From the NCBI GenBank assembly GCA_034387635.1, contig JAOANU010000008.1, forward strand, positions 248,001 through 312,000: DNA of 64,000 nt, read 5' to 3'. Source of the stretch: Rhodosporidiobolus odoratus (Eukaryota; Basidiomycota; Microbotryomycetes; Sporidiobolales; Sporidiobolaceae). The notes under the pieces were generated by a model, which had not been told where the DNA came from, made no database searches, and was given only the letters and a program-made list of their open reading frames with translations. A program made the position numbers and the translations under genes. Positions 1 through 11,777 of the stretch are shown here, piece after piece (the stretch's first letter is position 1; each line of letters opens with the position of its first letter).

Positions 1-3000
1 GCATCGAGAACGGGAATGAAGGGGACGGGCTGCGGACAAGGCCGAACATTAGTACGTAGCTGAGACGTGAGGAGGGGAAACGGCTCACCTTCTGACCAGG
101 GCGCTGAGCGATAGCGAGGAAGTAGGACACATCGGCAGAAGCAAGAATCTGGTCCTTGGCCTCGGGGTATTGCTCGAGGAACTTCTTGAGGAATGCCTCA
201 GGCTCATTCAGCTCACTGTAGGACTGCAGGGCCGAGATCTTGACGCCCGAGTCGTTGACGTTGGAGAGGCGCTCCTCGACACGGCGAATCCAGTCACCGA
301 CGAGGTTGCGGAGGGACGGGTCGACCCAACGCTTCTCGTGCGCAACGTACATGAGGCGGACAAGGCGAGCGTTGACCTCGGCGTAGGTCATGTCGGCCAG
401 GTCGCAGGATGAACCGTCCGCCTTGGCGGGGAACTGCAAAGTGCGAGAATGGTTTAGCTGGAGACAGGCCCACGAGAAATGACAGGCAGGCGAGACGTAC
501 CCAAGGCTTCTGGAAGTCGGCGTTGAGGCGGTCGATAACGTACTGCTTGTTGTCGGCGAGCCACGCGACCTGCTTCTCCTTCGACAGCGAGAAGACCTTC
601 TTGTCGAATTCGGCCCAGAGCTTGACACCGCGGGTGGCAACCTTGTGAATGGGTTCGCCAAGTTCCGAGTTGACAGTTAGGATACCACCAGTCGGCTTGT
701 CGTAGGTTTGCTCCCTGCGAGCGTTGAGGAACCAAGTTCAGCAACGAATCAAGAATGCAGAACAGAGGCAAAAGAACGCACCACTTGTCGTCGTCAACGC
801 CCGGCGCGTCGACGATAAGCTGCTTGACACTCTCGCTAGTGTGCGCCTCTTTCGCAACCATGACCCACGAGGCGAAGAGGAATCCATCGAAAGGCATGCG
901 GGCGACGCCGTAGTTCTTCTCCGACCACTCGCCCGACAGGTAAGGGTAGCAGCCCTCCGCGTCACCAAAGCCAGATCCACCGACGAGCTTGATGTTCGGG
1001 TGCTGACGGATCGAGGCGTAGGTGGACAGAATCGGGGCGTGGAAGTCTTCGCAAGAGTGGTGACCACCAGCGCGACCACCAGTCCACTGCATGATGATGG
1101 GGAAGTCGGGGTTGGAGGCAGCGATGTTGATGACCTGACGAATGCCGTCGACCGATCCTGTGCGAGAAAATGGGTCAGCGGAATGTGGATTCAAGGAGTG
1201 GAACGGAACGAACCAGGCTTGAACGAGACGTGCTTGATGCCCGCCTCGCGGAGACCGTCAATGATCTCCTTCGCCTTCTCAGTCGAGGGGATACCAGCAG
1301 CAACGCAAATACCCTCCACCGGCTCGCCCTCCTTCTTCATCTGCTGCCACAGCGGGTTTTGGAAGGTCCTGTCAGGTGTAAAAGTCGTGTCAGCACACGA
1401 TGCGCAAAGAAAGCAGCTGGGGACCACTCACCATTGACGCTGGTTGATGTAGAGGCAGTTGAGGGTGATGCCGACACCCGGCTTGTTAACGAGCTTCTGA
1501 ATCTCGGCAACCTTCGCACGAACGGCCTTCTCGTTGTAGTGACCACCACCAGCGAGCTCAACATGGTAGCCGGCACGGAGAACGGCCGAGACGAAACCGG
1601 CCTTGACGGTGGTCGGGGTCCTGGATGAAGGAGGGGGAGTGAGCCAAGAGCGAAAGACAGCTTGGAAGAGGAAAAAGTTACGCACATGCCAGCAACCATG
1701 AGAGGAGGCTTGGAGAGGAGACGAGAGAACGGAGTGTCGAGGTGGATCTTGCCGTCGCTGGTACGGACAAGCTTGGGCTGGAAGCGTTCGTTCCACTTCG
1801 ATTCGGTAAGGACAGTCTTGCCCCACGCTTCCTTACCGGATCCTGCACCGTCGCCGCGGTTACCGAGCATGATGGTGCGGATACCGCGACCCTCCCAGTT
1901 GCGGACGCTGAGAGAGCCGATACCGCTCGCGCCTCCCGTGCCAAAGTCGATAGCATGAGTTGCCGTGGCAGGGAAAGCAGTCGCCTTCGAGGCCCAGTAG
2001 ATCGGCGAAGTAAAGATCTGAGTGTAGACGGATTCGAGGAGGGAAGAAGCGGAGGCCTGGCGCATGTCGGAGCCGTCTTCAGTGTTGAAGACGGAGAAGG
2101 TGAGGGATTTGGGTTCCCAGAAGGACGCGTCGGAGGTCGTGGCGGCAACGGCCTTCTCGGTGGCGCCGCGCAGGAGGTGCGAGTGGTAGGGGACGTTGAT
2201 GGGGAGGAAGCGCATCGAGAAGACCGGGAGACGCTTCGAGTGAGGGACCTTGGACTGGTCCTTGCCCGCGGGGGCGCGGCCCTTGCGAAGGCCCTCTGCG
2301 AGACCAACCAGGTCTTTCGGCGCACCGGTCACTACGAACGCCTTGGCGCCGTTGTAGAGACTGACGGAAACGGTCTCCTCCCTGCCCTCTGCCTTGACGT
2401 GACCGTTGACCTCGGCAATTTTCTTCTCCAAGCTCTTCAACTCGAGACCGGTGACTGCCAGCATGGCTGAAGGGACACCCTCGCCGTTCTCGACCGAGCT
2501 GTTGTGCAACGCCGGGGAAATGGCCAGAGACGGGAAGGTGAGGGTTCCCTGCAGACCAATCTGGAAGAGAACGGTCAGGCCGCGGATCGCCTGCTCGTAG
2601 AATGGCTCCCAAGCGTCACCGCCGTCCGCCTTTGCCGCAGGGTAGTCGCGAGCGATAACGAGAGCCGAAACGACGCCCTGTGAGTGACCAGTCGCTCCCT
2701 TGAACTTGGCAGCAAGTTCGGCGGGTCCTAGCGAGGAGCCCTTGCCGTAAACGATGTACTGAGAGAGCTGGGTGAGACCGATGAGGGGGAGAGAGACGGC
2801 GCAAGATGCGAGGTAAGGGACGTCGGGGCGGGATGAAGGTTCCTTGAGCCAGGAAAGGACGTCGAGAGAGCGGTCGTAGATGAGGGTGGAGGATTCGGCG
2901 TCGGCAAGGGAGACGAGATGTTCTGAAGCGCGGGACAGGAAGGTCGAGAGAAGCGGGGTGTAGAGGTCGTGAAGGGTCTGCGTTGAATCGATCCCACGTC

Positions 3001-3654
3001 AGCCATGCACGACCGCTTGAAAACGAGCGAGGAGCAACGCACCTGGAGCTCGTCCATGTAGACCTCGTTCATACCCTGCCCACCAAAAAGCGCGTACAGC
3101 TCCGCGTCACCCATCTCAGCCTTTTGCAACAAGGCGCTCGGCTGAGCCTGAGGGAGCACCTTGGCAAGACCCTCAGCTTCGAGCTTGGTCTTGGCGAGGA
3201 AGAAGGACGAGAGAACGAGAGCGCGGACGGGTGCTGGGAGAGAGGCGCTAAGGGTGTGAATGTCGGTACCCTGGAGGAAGTTTGCGGAGAAATGGGAGAA
3301 GGCGGCGAGCAGAACGGCGGAGGTAGCGGGCGAAGTAGCGGTGGCAGGGAAAGGAAGAAGGCTGGCAACGTGAGAGAGGAAGTAGGCGTTGAGGACGAGT
3401 TGCTGCTCGTTGTCACTGTCGCCGGCCTGCTCGTCGTCTACTTCGGCGGCCTCGAATCCGACCAAGTTACCCTGCTTCTCGGAAGCATGGATCCAGTCCT
3501 GGAAGGTATCACGCGCAACCTCGGCAGCAATCCATTCTTGGGGGGTTGAGGGAACGTTGATGCTAAGGCGAACAGTGGAGTGGAGGAGGACAAGAGGACG
3601 GGTGGTGGCGGTGTGCACCGGTGTCGAGGTACCGGTGGTACGTTGAGTAACCAT
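1..3654 (-). CDS. FAS1: Fatty acid synthase beta-type subunit, N-terminal part (acetyltransferase and enoyl reductase domains), runs off left edge
   Basis: Cytosolic type I fatty acid synthase subunit; it loads acetyl units and reduces enoyl-ACP. Exons read on the minus strand: 3654-3043, 2977-1686, 1620-1432, 1368-1214, 1157-782, 714-501, 433-89, 29-<1, all phase-consistent, giving about 1,070 residues. The acetyltransferase domain carries the nucleophile motif GHSQG (Ser near residue 303), followed by the FxMRFLPxxxPYHS-type segment. The enoyl reductase TIM barrel starts at PLMVAGMTPTTV and contains ELAGGGHYN and the FMN-site-like [14 protein letters not shown] at 3654 opens the first exon. 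The last short exon begins [10 protein letters not shown] after a textbook TACTAAT branch point, as in other FAS1 proteins. In fungi FAS1 usually continues with DH and MPT domains; in Rhodosporidium these are reported on the partner subunit, and the window cannot decide which applies here. Confidence 0.95.
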
Positions 3655-4389
3655 TTTTGGAGAGAAGGGAGAGGAGGAGAAGCTGTTGAGGAAGGAGAGG
3701 AGGAAGGTCAGTGGAAGTTCCGTCGAACGCGATAAGGAATTTGCTGGTGCTGCGCTTAGCGGTAACGAGCTAGCTAGCGAATCGCTCTAAGCTTGTCAAC
3801 CCACCACGAGCTAGTTGTCGACTATCGCAGACCGCTGATTGTGCCGGCTGAGCTGCGTTGGACTAGTCCCGCTCCCGCTCGACACACAAGCTGCCAGGCT
3901 TTGCCGGCAAGTCTGGCGGTGCAAAATGGTCCCTCGCTGCTACCCATACACTGTTCATTCCCCGGGGAGGGACGAGAGAGCGAGACGACTTGCTTGGGGT
4001 TGGGTGCTGGGGACGGAAAGTTGGACGCTCAATTCGTCGTTCAAGCGCAGAAGGGAAGGTGCAGGTGTAGAGGTAGACGGGTAGGGTAAACTGCAGAAGC
4101 AAGGACGGAGCACAAGAGTGATTGCTCGACGAGAGCGAAGGTGGGAGAAGAAACAGAAATCAAGCCAAAGCGACCCGGATCCAGGTGGGGACGTATCAAC
4201 TCGCGACACCTTGTCTGGCTCGAGTCTCTCATACCCAATCTCTCCAAATACCCTCTACAAACAAAGTCTGGAGTATTCCAACTGCTTCCGGCGAATCCCT
4301 TGCCTTTTCCCAACTCATCGCTCGCACCCATTTTCACTTCTCAAGCCAAGTTGGCGTTGCTGACTCGTGCATTTGCATGTCCGCGCATT
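3655..4389. promoter_or_regulatory. Intergenic: FAS1 upstream region and ERG24 3' flank
   Basis: This 735-bp gap lies upstream of FAS1 (start 3654, minus) and downstream of the ERG24 stop (4390, minus). It should hold the FAS1 promoter. I see a perfect 10-bp palindrome, GCTAGCTAGC, at about 3769-3778 and pyrimidine-rich tracts, but no recognised operator or TATA box that I would defend. The short ORFs here have no family resemblance. Confidence 0.5.
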
Positions 4390-6438
4390 CTAGTAGACGT
4401 ACGGAATGATCCTGTACAGAGCAAAACCATAAAGTCGCGCAACAAGGCGAACGGACGGGTTGAGTTGGGAGAAAAGCGCGAGGAGAAGTCAGTCTCAGTC
4501 AGTCTCGGAGCACCGAGGTGCAAAGAGTTGGGCTCACCTCGACGGCACAAGCTTCTTGTACGTCTCCCAATCCTTCTTGTATCTGCGGTGAAACGTAAAA
4601 CTCCGCCTGTAAGCAGCAATCGAGATCGGGCCAAAAAAACGCGGAAAAAACATACTTGTGCGCGCAGGCCTCGTCGTCCCTTTGCTGCCTATGGACCAGC
4701 AGAATGGCAAAGTAGATGACGTAGAAGTAGGGCAAAGGGCTGGTAAAGCCGCAGGGCAAGCACCATGCCCAGGCCATGATCCAGTCGCCGAGGCTGTCAA
4801 AGGCGAGAGAAGAAGGCGAAGGGGTAGTCGATGCACACAGTCAGCTTGTGACTGAGGGTTGAGATGACAGGGCGATAGCGGGCACAAACTCACTAGTTCG
4901 GGTGTCGGGACATGCCCCACCAGCCGGACGTGAGAAGGCGAGTCCCGCGTTCCGTCTGGAAAGACTTGAGGTCTGCACGCCGAGCGTCCATGATCAGTCT
5001 CTCTCCCCAGATTAGAGGACGAAGCATAAGCGGCGCACTCTTCGGGTTCCTCCCGCTCCTGAATTCGTTCTTCTCGTTGTTGGCCCCACGGAACATCCAG
5101 TAGCCGATGAGCTGAACGGCGATCACGCCTGCGCAGCCGTATAGGCCAAGGTCCTTTGGGTGTTGCGCGAGGTAGTACGCGGTATAGGAATACGTGAAGG
5201 GCACCCAGACGAGATCACCGACTGAGAGCATGAAGCCGAAACCGTCGGTGGTGATATCCTGCAGAAAGGCAAGGTCAGCTTCGTGGACAGGCCAAGAAGC
5301 GCGTGGTAGCCTACCATGGTAGTCAGGACAGCGGCCTGCAAGGGAAGTCTAGGATCAGCCAGTGCAGGACTGCCAGTTGACAAGGAAGAATGGCTAACCT
5401 CGTTGTACTCAGCGTCGAAGACATACCAGAAGTGGAACGCCGTAGTGAGCACAATGCTGTCGGTGATTCTGCCAATTCTCTCGTATTGCCACGCGATCAT
5501 GGCAAGGTCGATCACGATCCAGAGGATCAGTCCCGGGCGCATCTCGTTGAAGCACTTGATGTCGAAGTCTCCGAGACGAGGGTTGAGCGAGCGGCCGATA
5601 AACCACTGCGTCCAGACACGGTCAATATACCAGCTTGAGAGGGTTGAAAGAATAACGAACGTTGTAGAAGGGAACCTTGGTGTTTCCGCCGAGGGCGAGT
5701 TGCTGCTCCCCAATGTAGGATTGGAAGAAAACAAACCAAGCCTGATGGTGAAGCGGGTCAGCCTGCACGCAGCGCCGCCATCACCGTGCGGAACCAAGTA
5801 AGCTCACCTGTACGAAGCTCATTGCAAGCGAAGCGGAGATGAGTTGCGGCCAATGATGCGGGATGTAGAGAAGAGCGCCGATGCCGTGTTTCCACGTCCA
5901 GAGGCCGCTAAGGGCGAGGGTGACTGCGAAGGTAGCGAAGGCTGTGCGAGAGGCTATCATCAGCAATGTCCCGCCTCTGTGAAAGACAGAGTCCAGCGTA
6001 CCGTTCATGGTATAGTTGAGCCTTTGCCCGTTCCGCATTTCTGCCCCTTGGACCTCCTTTCCCGGCAGAGACAGCCAGCAGAAGAAAGTCCAGAAGTACC
6101 ACAAGCAGTACACTCCAGTTGCTTCCCAGCTCCACAAAGATGCCCACCACTCGCCATCTTGCATCGAAGAGAAACCTGCCGAAAGCCAGTCGACGAGGCG
6201 AGGAAGGGGCCAAGGGGGACATTGCTTCTCGGTGCATGCAGAAGCGAGCCCTGCAGGTGGGAGGATCAGCTGTAACCGAAGAAGTGATGATCGAGGGAGA
6301 CGAACAGAAGGTGAAGAATGGGACGGCTAGGGTGACGAAGAAGGCGCCAAGCGGCCCGCCAAACTCGTACTGTAGTGTCTCTGGCGCGGCAACATAAGGC
6401 GGCTTGTCATCTTTCGGTTTCATCGTGGTTGTTGACAT
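4390..6438 (-). CDS. ERG24: Delta(14)-sterol reductase
   Basis: ER membrane enzyme of ergosterol synthesis that reduces the C14-C15 double bond with NADPH. Nine exons (minus): 6438-6306, 6250-5808, 5741-5661, 5605-5399, 5335-5315, 5258-4894, 4793-4656, 4582-4538, 4411-4390; lengths sum to 484 codons plus stop with continuous phase. Family signatures are visible: [24 protein letters not shown]-type, AVLTTM followed by [11 protein letters not shown], the C-terminal block [13 protein letters not shown], and the terminal RIIPYVY. Several hydrophobic segments fit a polytopic ER protein. One exon is only 21 nt (AAVLTTM) and the final exon is 22 nt. Two introns use GTTCGT donors. DHCR7/ERG4-type reductases share the C-terminal block, but the [13 protein letters not shown] motif and length favour ERG24. 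Confidence 0.93.
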
Positions 6439-6702
6439 CGTTCGTTCGAGGCGGAGTGTCGATCGAGATGTCGGCGTGCAGGACGGGGGGGAGCAGCCAG
6501 TCGGGTTGTAAGGTATGCGAGATATGTAATATGAAGAGGCAAGCCTTTCTCAGCAGTCTACAGTCCAGTCGACCGGTGTCAGGCGACCAAAACAAGAACC
6601 GACGATCGTCCGAGCGAGGGAAGCGCGCGTGTAGCGAGATGTCGCCCTCCAGCTAGACTTGCGGCAGAATCAGCGTCGCAACAAAAGTACGTTATATCCG
6701 TG

Positions 6703-7800
6703 CTACAAATCGCGGTTACAGCAATCAGTTTCCGACAAACCCCATTTTCTCCCTTCATTCACTGCTCGAGTTGCCTCTGGTCTCGACGGCGCCGCCTCCC
6801 CTGCGGTCTCCTCCTCGGATTTTTCAAGCTCGTGAGGCGCCTTGAGCCTCACACGCTGCCTGCGGGTTCCGACCAGCATGGCGGCCAACTCTGTTTCCGA
6901 GAAAACGTCACTCGGGCGCCGCGATAGAGGAGGGGCGAAAGACCGGTAGGGTGGTGCGCGTATATTCCGAGGTAGATGTAGACGTCAGGCTAGCGACTCA
7001 CAGGAGTCAGCTCGCTCGAAAGCAGTGAAGCATGTAACGGAGACGAGAGAAAGGAAGTGTGCCTTGTAGCCGACCGGTCTCTCCTTGGTCGCGCATACGA
7101 TAGACTCGAGGACACCACCGACCTCAACTTTGTTGTACGCATTCTCAGTCCAAAGAGGTCCAAGTGGTCTCTTAACAAGCGGTCAGCGATCACAGTGCGG
7201 AATTCATACAGCGCAGGGGAGCATGACTCCCTCGTATTGCGCTGCTTTCGCTCCCGCCGAAGCGATCAAGCTGAGTCCTTGTTTCTCTGAGACCTTGTTG
7301 AGAGCTTTGTCCAGCGAGCGCATCTTTGTGTCTATGCGGAGAACCGCAGACGGTTCGGTTGACCTTCCTAGCTCGGTGCATGTGCTAATCGGGACGAGCA
7401 TACCTGGCACGAAGAGCAGCCGTTTGCCAGAAAGTACGTTGTAGCGCACCGCCAACGCTTCCAAGGTTGTACGAGACGATGCACCGTTTATCGGTTGTGG
7501 ATGGGAAACACCAAGATCTGCGCTGAGAACGGAACGTTTCAGCATAGGGGCAGTACACTAGGCGACGAGCTCCCGAGGCAAGAGGAAGAGGCGCACGCTC
7601 AAAAGCAGTGTTACCTCGCCAAGTTTTGGTAAAGGTCGGGCAGTGGCGCTGCGCACGCAGCGAGGACGGCAGGGGGAAAATCCGAAGCATGTTCTTCCAT
7701 AGTCAGCCAGACGTGGACTACCGAGAGGGGAGTAGAGAAGGACGGACATAGATCCCCTACCACTCCTGCACGTAACTCTCGAGCAATGGGAGACCGTTTC
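6703..7800 (-). CDS. Third, most diverged BLES03/C11orf68-like (DUF1917) paralogue; may be decaying
   Basis: Conserved exons can be traced on the minus strand: a region near 7710-7620 (VHVWLTMEE, matching the WYWVRL block of the neighbours), a block near 7530-7405 (YNVLSGKRLLFVP), a middle block to about 7200 (ASAGAKAAQYEG), 7155-7063 (ENAYNKVEVGGVLESI...VGYK) and 6989-6703 (PDVYIYLGIYAHHPTGLSPLLYR, stop at 6703). The family core Gly-Lys-Trp has become Gly-Lys-Arg. The donor after VGYK is GC rather than the GT of both other copies (7062-7061). The N-terminal exon and start are unresolved; the coordinate 7800 is approximate. Function unknown; the family adopts an eIF4E-like fold in the human relative. 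It could be a functional divergent gene or an early pseudogene. Confidence 0.6.
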
Positions 7801-8280
7801 TTGCAAGCTCTGATGTCTGGCTTTTGCTTGAGGCCTTCAGACGAATAGCTATCCGAATCGTCGTGGAGCCCGCGCACCCCTTCGTTGCGACTAGCCCTGC
7901 GAATAGATGTGGAAGGGGCTGCAGGTAAAGCTAGAGAAGCACATGGGAAAACGGGAGACAAACAAGTCAGAAGAACGCGAGGGGAAGGCAGGATCGTAGG
8001 TAGGACTGCTGGCAGGATCTAAAAGCCTGAGCGGTGCTCTTCCACAGCGAGTGAAGCGTACTCACCTCGCAGCATCTGAGGGCGCAGGAAGGCGGAAAGT
8101 GGATGAGAGAGGAGAGAGAGAGAAAGAGGAGACGAGATTACTCGACGGAAGGCCACTCGAGGCCCACAATCGCGATTTACGAGACTTGGTGAATCAACAA
8201 GCTCGGGTTTGTTGCAGCATGCGACCGAGGAAAAGGGGGGAACAAGCGCGCCATTTCCTACGCGCTGTCCTTTGCACTCC

Positions 8281-9587
8281 CTAATCCTCCCTTTCGCTAT
8301 CCGACGACGACACCTCATCGAACCCGTCCGCGCCTCCATCCTTGAGCTCTTCTTCTAGCGTCTTGCGCTTCGACGCCTTTGCCCTGCTAACCTTGTCAAG
8401 CATGTTGTCGATTTCGACAGAAGTGAAAAAGTCCGTCGGGTGGTAGAGGACTGGGGAAAGACCGCTCGGGTGGCGGGAGTAGATGCCGAGGTGTGTATAG
8501 ACATCCGGCTATAACCAGGAAGACCTGTCAGCGGAGGGCAATGTGCGAGTATTGACGGAGAACACACCTTGTAGGCGACCGGGGTTTCCTTCATTTGCTG
8601 CAAGATCACCTCGAGCACCTCGCCGACTTGCGCCCGGTCGTAGGCATTTGGTGTATAGATCTCTACGACGTAGTCTCTGCGCAGCCACGCAAGAACAAGT
8701 GAGTCGCTTGACAATTTAGCTCAGAGATCTGACAAACTCACCCATCTTCTCCAGCTGCCGCTGCAACTTTCGCACATGGTACCGTCCCAGTCGCCTTGAA
8801 AGCATCTTTCTTGCCGACGACGGCGTGCGTGACCTTTGCCCAAAGCGAGTCGACGTTCGAAGCTGTGTTTGCGAGCCATTTGGCCTTCTCAGCTCGCCGG
8901 ACAACACCGACGTGGGTACGGGAATCAGGGCGTACAAGATGCATACAGCAGCCATTTACCGGTGCAGATGTCGAAGGAGCTAGCGAGGTCTGCTGCCTGA
9001 GAGCGAAAGGTTGAGTGCAAATCGTTCAGGTCTGCGGATGCAAGGGAGGTCAGCACTACGGTGCAACAGCGTTTCGCTCGGGGGACAGCTCAGGCCGAAG
9101 GGCACTCACGCTCTTTGCGCGTCTTGCCATTCCAGCGACTGTTCCAGGTGGGGCATTTGCGCTTCGAGGTGGAAGAGCGAGGGGGGAACAGGAGTCAGTC
9201 AGCGTCCTGCACGGCCATTGCGGAGAATACGAACTCCGCTTACCTTGATCTCCTCGCAGTCCTTCACGAGCTGCTTGACGAGGGGTGTACCCTCTTCGAG
9301 TAAACCTTCGAGGTCTCCCCGCTGTTGTCTGCCCTCCTCGCTCCTCAGCCAGTACCACTCATTCGGACGGGCGTTCGCTGAGGGCTTGTGCTCGGCGAGA
9401 AAGTGGTCGACCGTACTGACTGACGCGGGAGCGATAAGCTGCAAAGAGGGAGGGAGGGAGGATGAGACGAGGGCGAAGCGAGAGGAGCAGAAAGTTGCTT
9501 GCGGAAACTGGAGAAACCAGGCATGGGAGTGGTGAGTAGGAATGCTGCGAGTAGAAGAGCTGATGAAAGCCAGTCACCTCCACACAT
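8281..9587 (-). CDS. BLES03/C11orf68-like (DUF1917, eIF4E-like fold) protein, middle tandem copy
   Basis: Exons I can phase (minus): 9438-9244, 9161-9110, 9031-8936, 8892-8742, 8676-8568, 8508-8281. Recognisable family blocks in order: VDHFLAEHKPSANARPNEWYWL, CTGKWLLYAS, NVDSLWAKV, VVEIYTPNAYDR, PVAYKPDVYTHLGIYSRHP and an acidic tail ending in SDSEREED. These align with human C11orf68 blocks (SGKWLM, VICVYTDDF, YKPDVYTYLGIY). An ATG at 9587 (MCGG) could start a first exon, but I could not join it in phase, so the N-terminus is uncertain. An upstream paralogue (9825-11210) and a downstream one (6703-7800) lie in the same orientation, indicating tandem duplication. No catalytic residues are known for this family; function is not assigned. 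Confidence 0.8.
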
Positions 9588-9824
9588 CCTCGATCCGGGT
9601 CAGTAGGTGATTGTATTGAAACGAGAGGAGAAGAGAAGCAGCCCGGACAGGGAGATGCGATGTCCTCGGTCGAAAGATCAAGGAAAAAACTGTGCTAGTA
9701 TGCTACACAACAAGGTACTACTACGAAAGAACAGACAGCACGACGGGGACCGAACAAGCGTACACTGCCGTTCTGTTTTCTCCTCTTCTCGACCCTTCTG
9801 TGGTCCACTCCGCTCGCCGGCCAC

Positions 9825-11210
9825 TCACTTCTTCGCCTTCTTCGCCACCTTCTTCCTCGGCCTCTCTTCTTCCTCCTCTTCATTCTCCGAGACCGGGTCG
9901 AACCCATCGCCTGCCCCACCCTCGAGCTCCTGCTCGAGCGTCTTTTTCTTGACCTCCTTCTTCTTCGTCTTTGACTCAAAAGCAGCGTCGATCTCGGCCT
10001 GAGTCATGAAGGTGGTCTTCCCGTAGAGAGAAGAGCGGATACCCTGCGAACGGAGAGAGCATAGCTTAGCGGGCCGCGAGCGAGGCCAGACGTAGTAGTG
10101 CGGATCACTCACGGAGGGATGCTTCGAGTCGATACCAAGGAGCGTGTTGGCGTCGCACTGTAGAGCATGGAAGTACGGATCTCAGTAACGGATCATAGCA
10201 GACTGGTGAGGAGACCGTGGAATGCACCTTGTAAGCCGAAGAAACCAAGCCTTCTTCGTGGACAAGAGCACGGAACGCCTTCTCGACCCCCTCGCGATCC
10301 CACGAATTGTCACAGTAGACGCAGATAACGGACTGTTCGCCGTTGCTCGCAGTCGAGCTGACCTTGGCGGTGTGAACTGTCCCTGTCTTGGCGAGAGAGC
10401 CTTCGGGAAGGGCGAGAGCCTTGACGATCTTGGACCAGGTAAAGTCGATAATTTCAGCTGTAGCGAGAGGAGAAACGGGTCTTCAGCCAATGTAACGAAT
10501 TTTGAACTGAGAGAGGTGGAACAAACACGCACAATTTGAGTAGAACAGCCATTTGCCCGTGAGGATCTTGTGCTTCTTCGCAAGCTTCTCCACCGCCGTA
10601 TTGAACTTCTCATACTCGGCTTCGCGAACTGTATGCCGTGGAGAGAAATGGCGGGCATGGCCATCCTGAAGGTCAGTCCGGGACTGGGGAACGAAGACCT
10701 GACGCGAGGAGCGAGCAGACTAGGCGAACGACGCACGCTCTTTCTGACTCTTGATGCCTTGCTTCTTGTTGCCCCTCGTTGGGGCCGTCTCCTTGATATG
10801 AGCGCACTGTTCTGTCAACGCCTCGACGAGTTCCTGCCCTTCCGCCTCAAACGCCGCATACACGTCGTCTCCGCCGGCTTTCTCTTCCGCCGGCTTGCTC
10901 TTAATACCCTCAGCGCCCTTCTGAGCTTGCGGCAGGCGAACCCAGTACCATGGTCCCGACGAGAGGGAGTTGGCGGAAGGCTTGTATTGAGATAGGAAGT
11001 CGTCGACCTCGGATTCGTTGGATGGGCCGACGAGCTGGATACAGTGTGGAGTGTGGTATGGTCAATTTCACAGCCTCGAAGCGCGTTAAAGCAGTCGTCG
11101 AGGAAGAGGAGAGGGTATAAGGGAAGCTCACACAGGCTACAGGAGACTCATACGAGGTCAGCAGGGGTAGCCAAGAGGGATGGGAGAGCGTGCATACCTT
11201 CAGTGATCAT
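9825..11210 (-). CDS. BLES03/C11orf68-like (DUF1917, eIF4E-like fold) protein, upstream tandem copy
   Basis: Phase-consistent exons (minus): 11034-10737, 10628-10533, 10457-10228, 10157-10113, 10043-9825. Blocks seen: ESEVDDFLSQYKPSANS, GPWYWVRL, KILTGKWLFYSN, TAKVSSTASNGEQSVICVYC, DREGVEKAFRAL and a lysine- and glutamate-rich tail (EEEEEERPRKKVAKK) that looks like a nuclear localisation signal. The first exon probably starts at ATG 11210 (MITEG) and splices at about 11154, but micro-exon alternatives exist. The PDVYTYLGIY block of the family is CDANTLLGID here, so this copy has diverged at a position kept in the other two. Best matched family: DUF1917/UPF0696, whose human member has an eIF4E-like fold; cap binding is not implied by anything I can see. 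Confidence 0.82.
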
Positions 11211-11777
11211 TATCGAGCGAGTCGACGGCGGTGAGGGAGGCCGGTAGTTCTCATCAGTTGGTTCACCTCTTGTTCCACTCAGGGGGAGGAGGACTTTGTA
11301 GTTGTTGATTACTGTAGATTTCCAGCGGGGTCTTTTGACCTTAGCTTTGATTAGCACAGCTGGAATTGACTCATCTCATCTCATCTTGTACACTACAACA
11401 CGCTCAGATGATTATGCTCAACCCGACAGAATAATAACATCACTGCTATTCACATAGTGATCGTACTTGCGCACCAACTGCTCCGTCCCCTCTTTTCAAC
11501 CCGACTCGTCCATCCTCGAGCCCTTCATCGTGTTCGCACCGCCTTCGCGAGGTATTGCAGAATCAGCCTCACGCACGACTCGTATGTACCATGCGCGCAG
11601 CCAATGCAGGCGGCAACGAGCGACGCGGCTATCACTGTACTCGGAGTTACCATACTCTCAGATTGGCGCGTTTCTTCGATCGTCGTCGTGGAGCGTCGCG
11701 TTAGATAGCCTGTTCCAATTCGTGCTCTGAACCACCTCGCGCTGTTATGTTTGTTTGCTTCCCCTCCCAGCGCCAGT
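11211..11777. promoter_or_regulatory. Divergent intergenic region
   Basis: This 567-bp gap separates the BLES03-like gene (start about 11210, minus) from the SGNH-type gene (start 11778, plus). It must contain both promoters. The stretch at about 11345-11460 is AT-richer than its surroundings (ATCTCATCTCATCTTG repeats and an AATAATAACATCA run). I found no conserved coding content. Confidence 0.45.
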
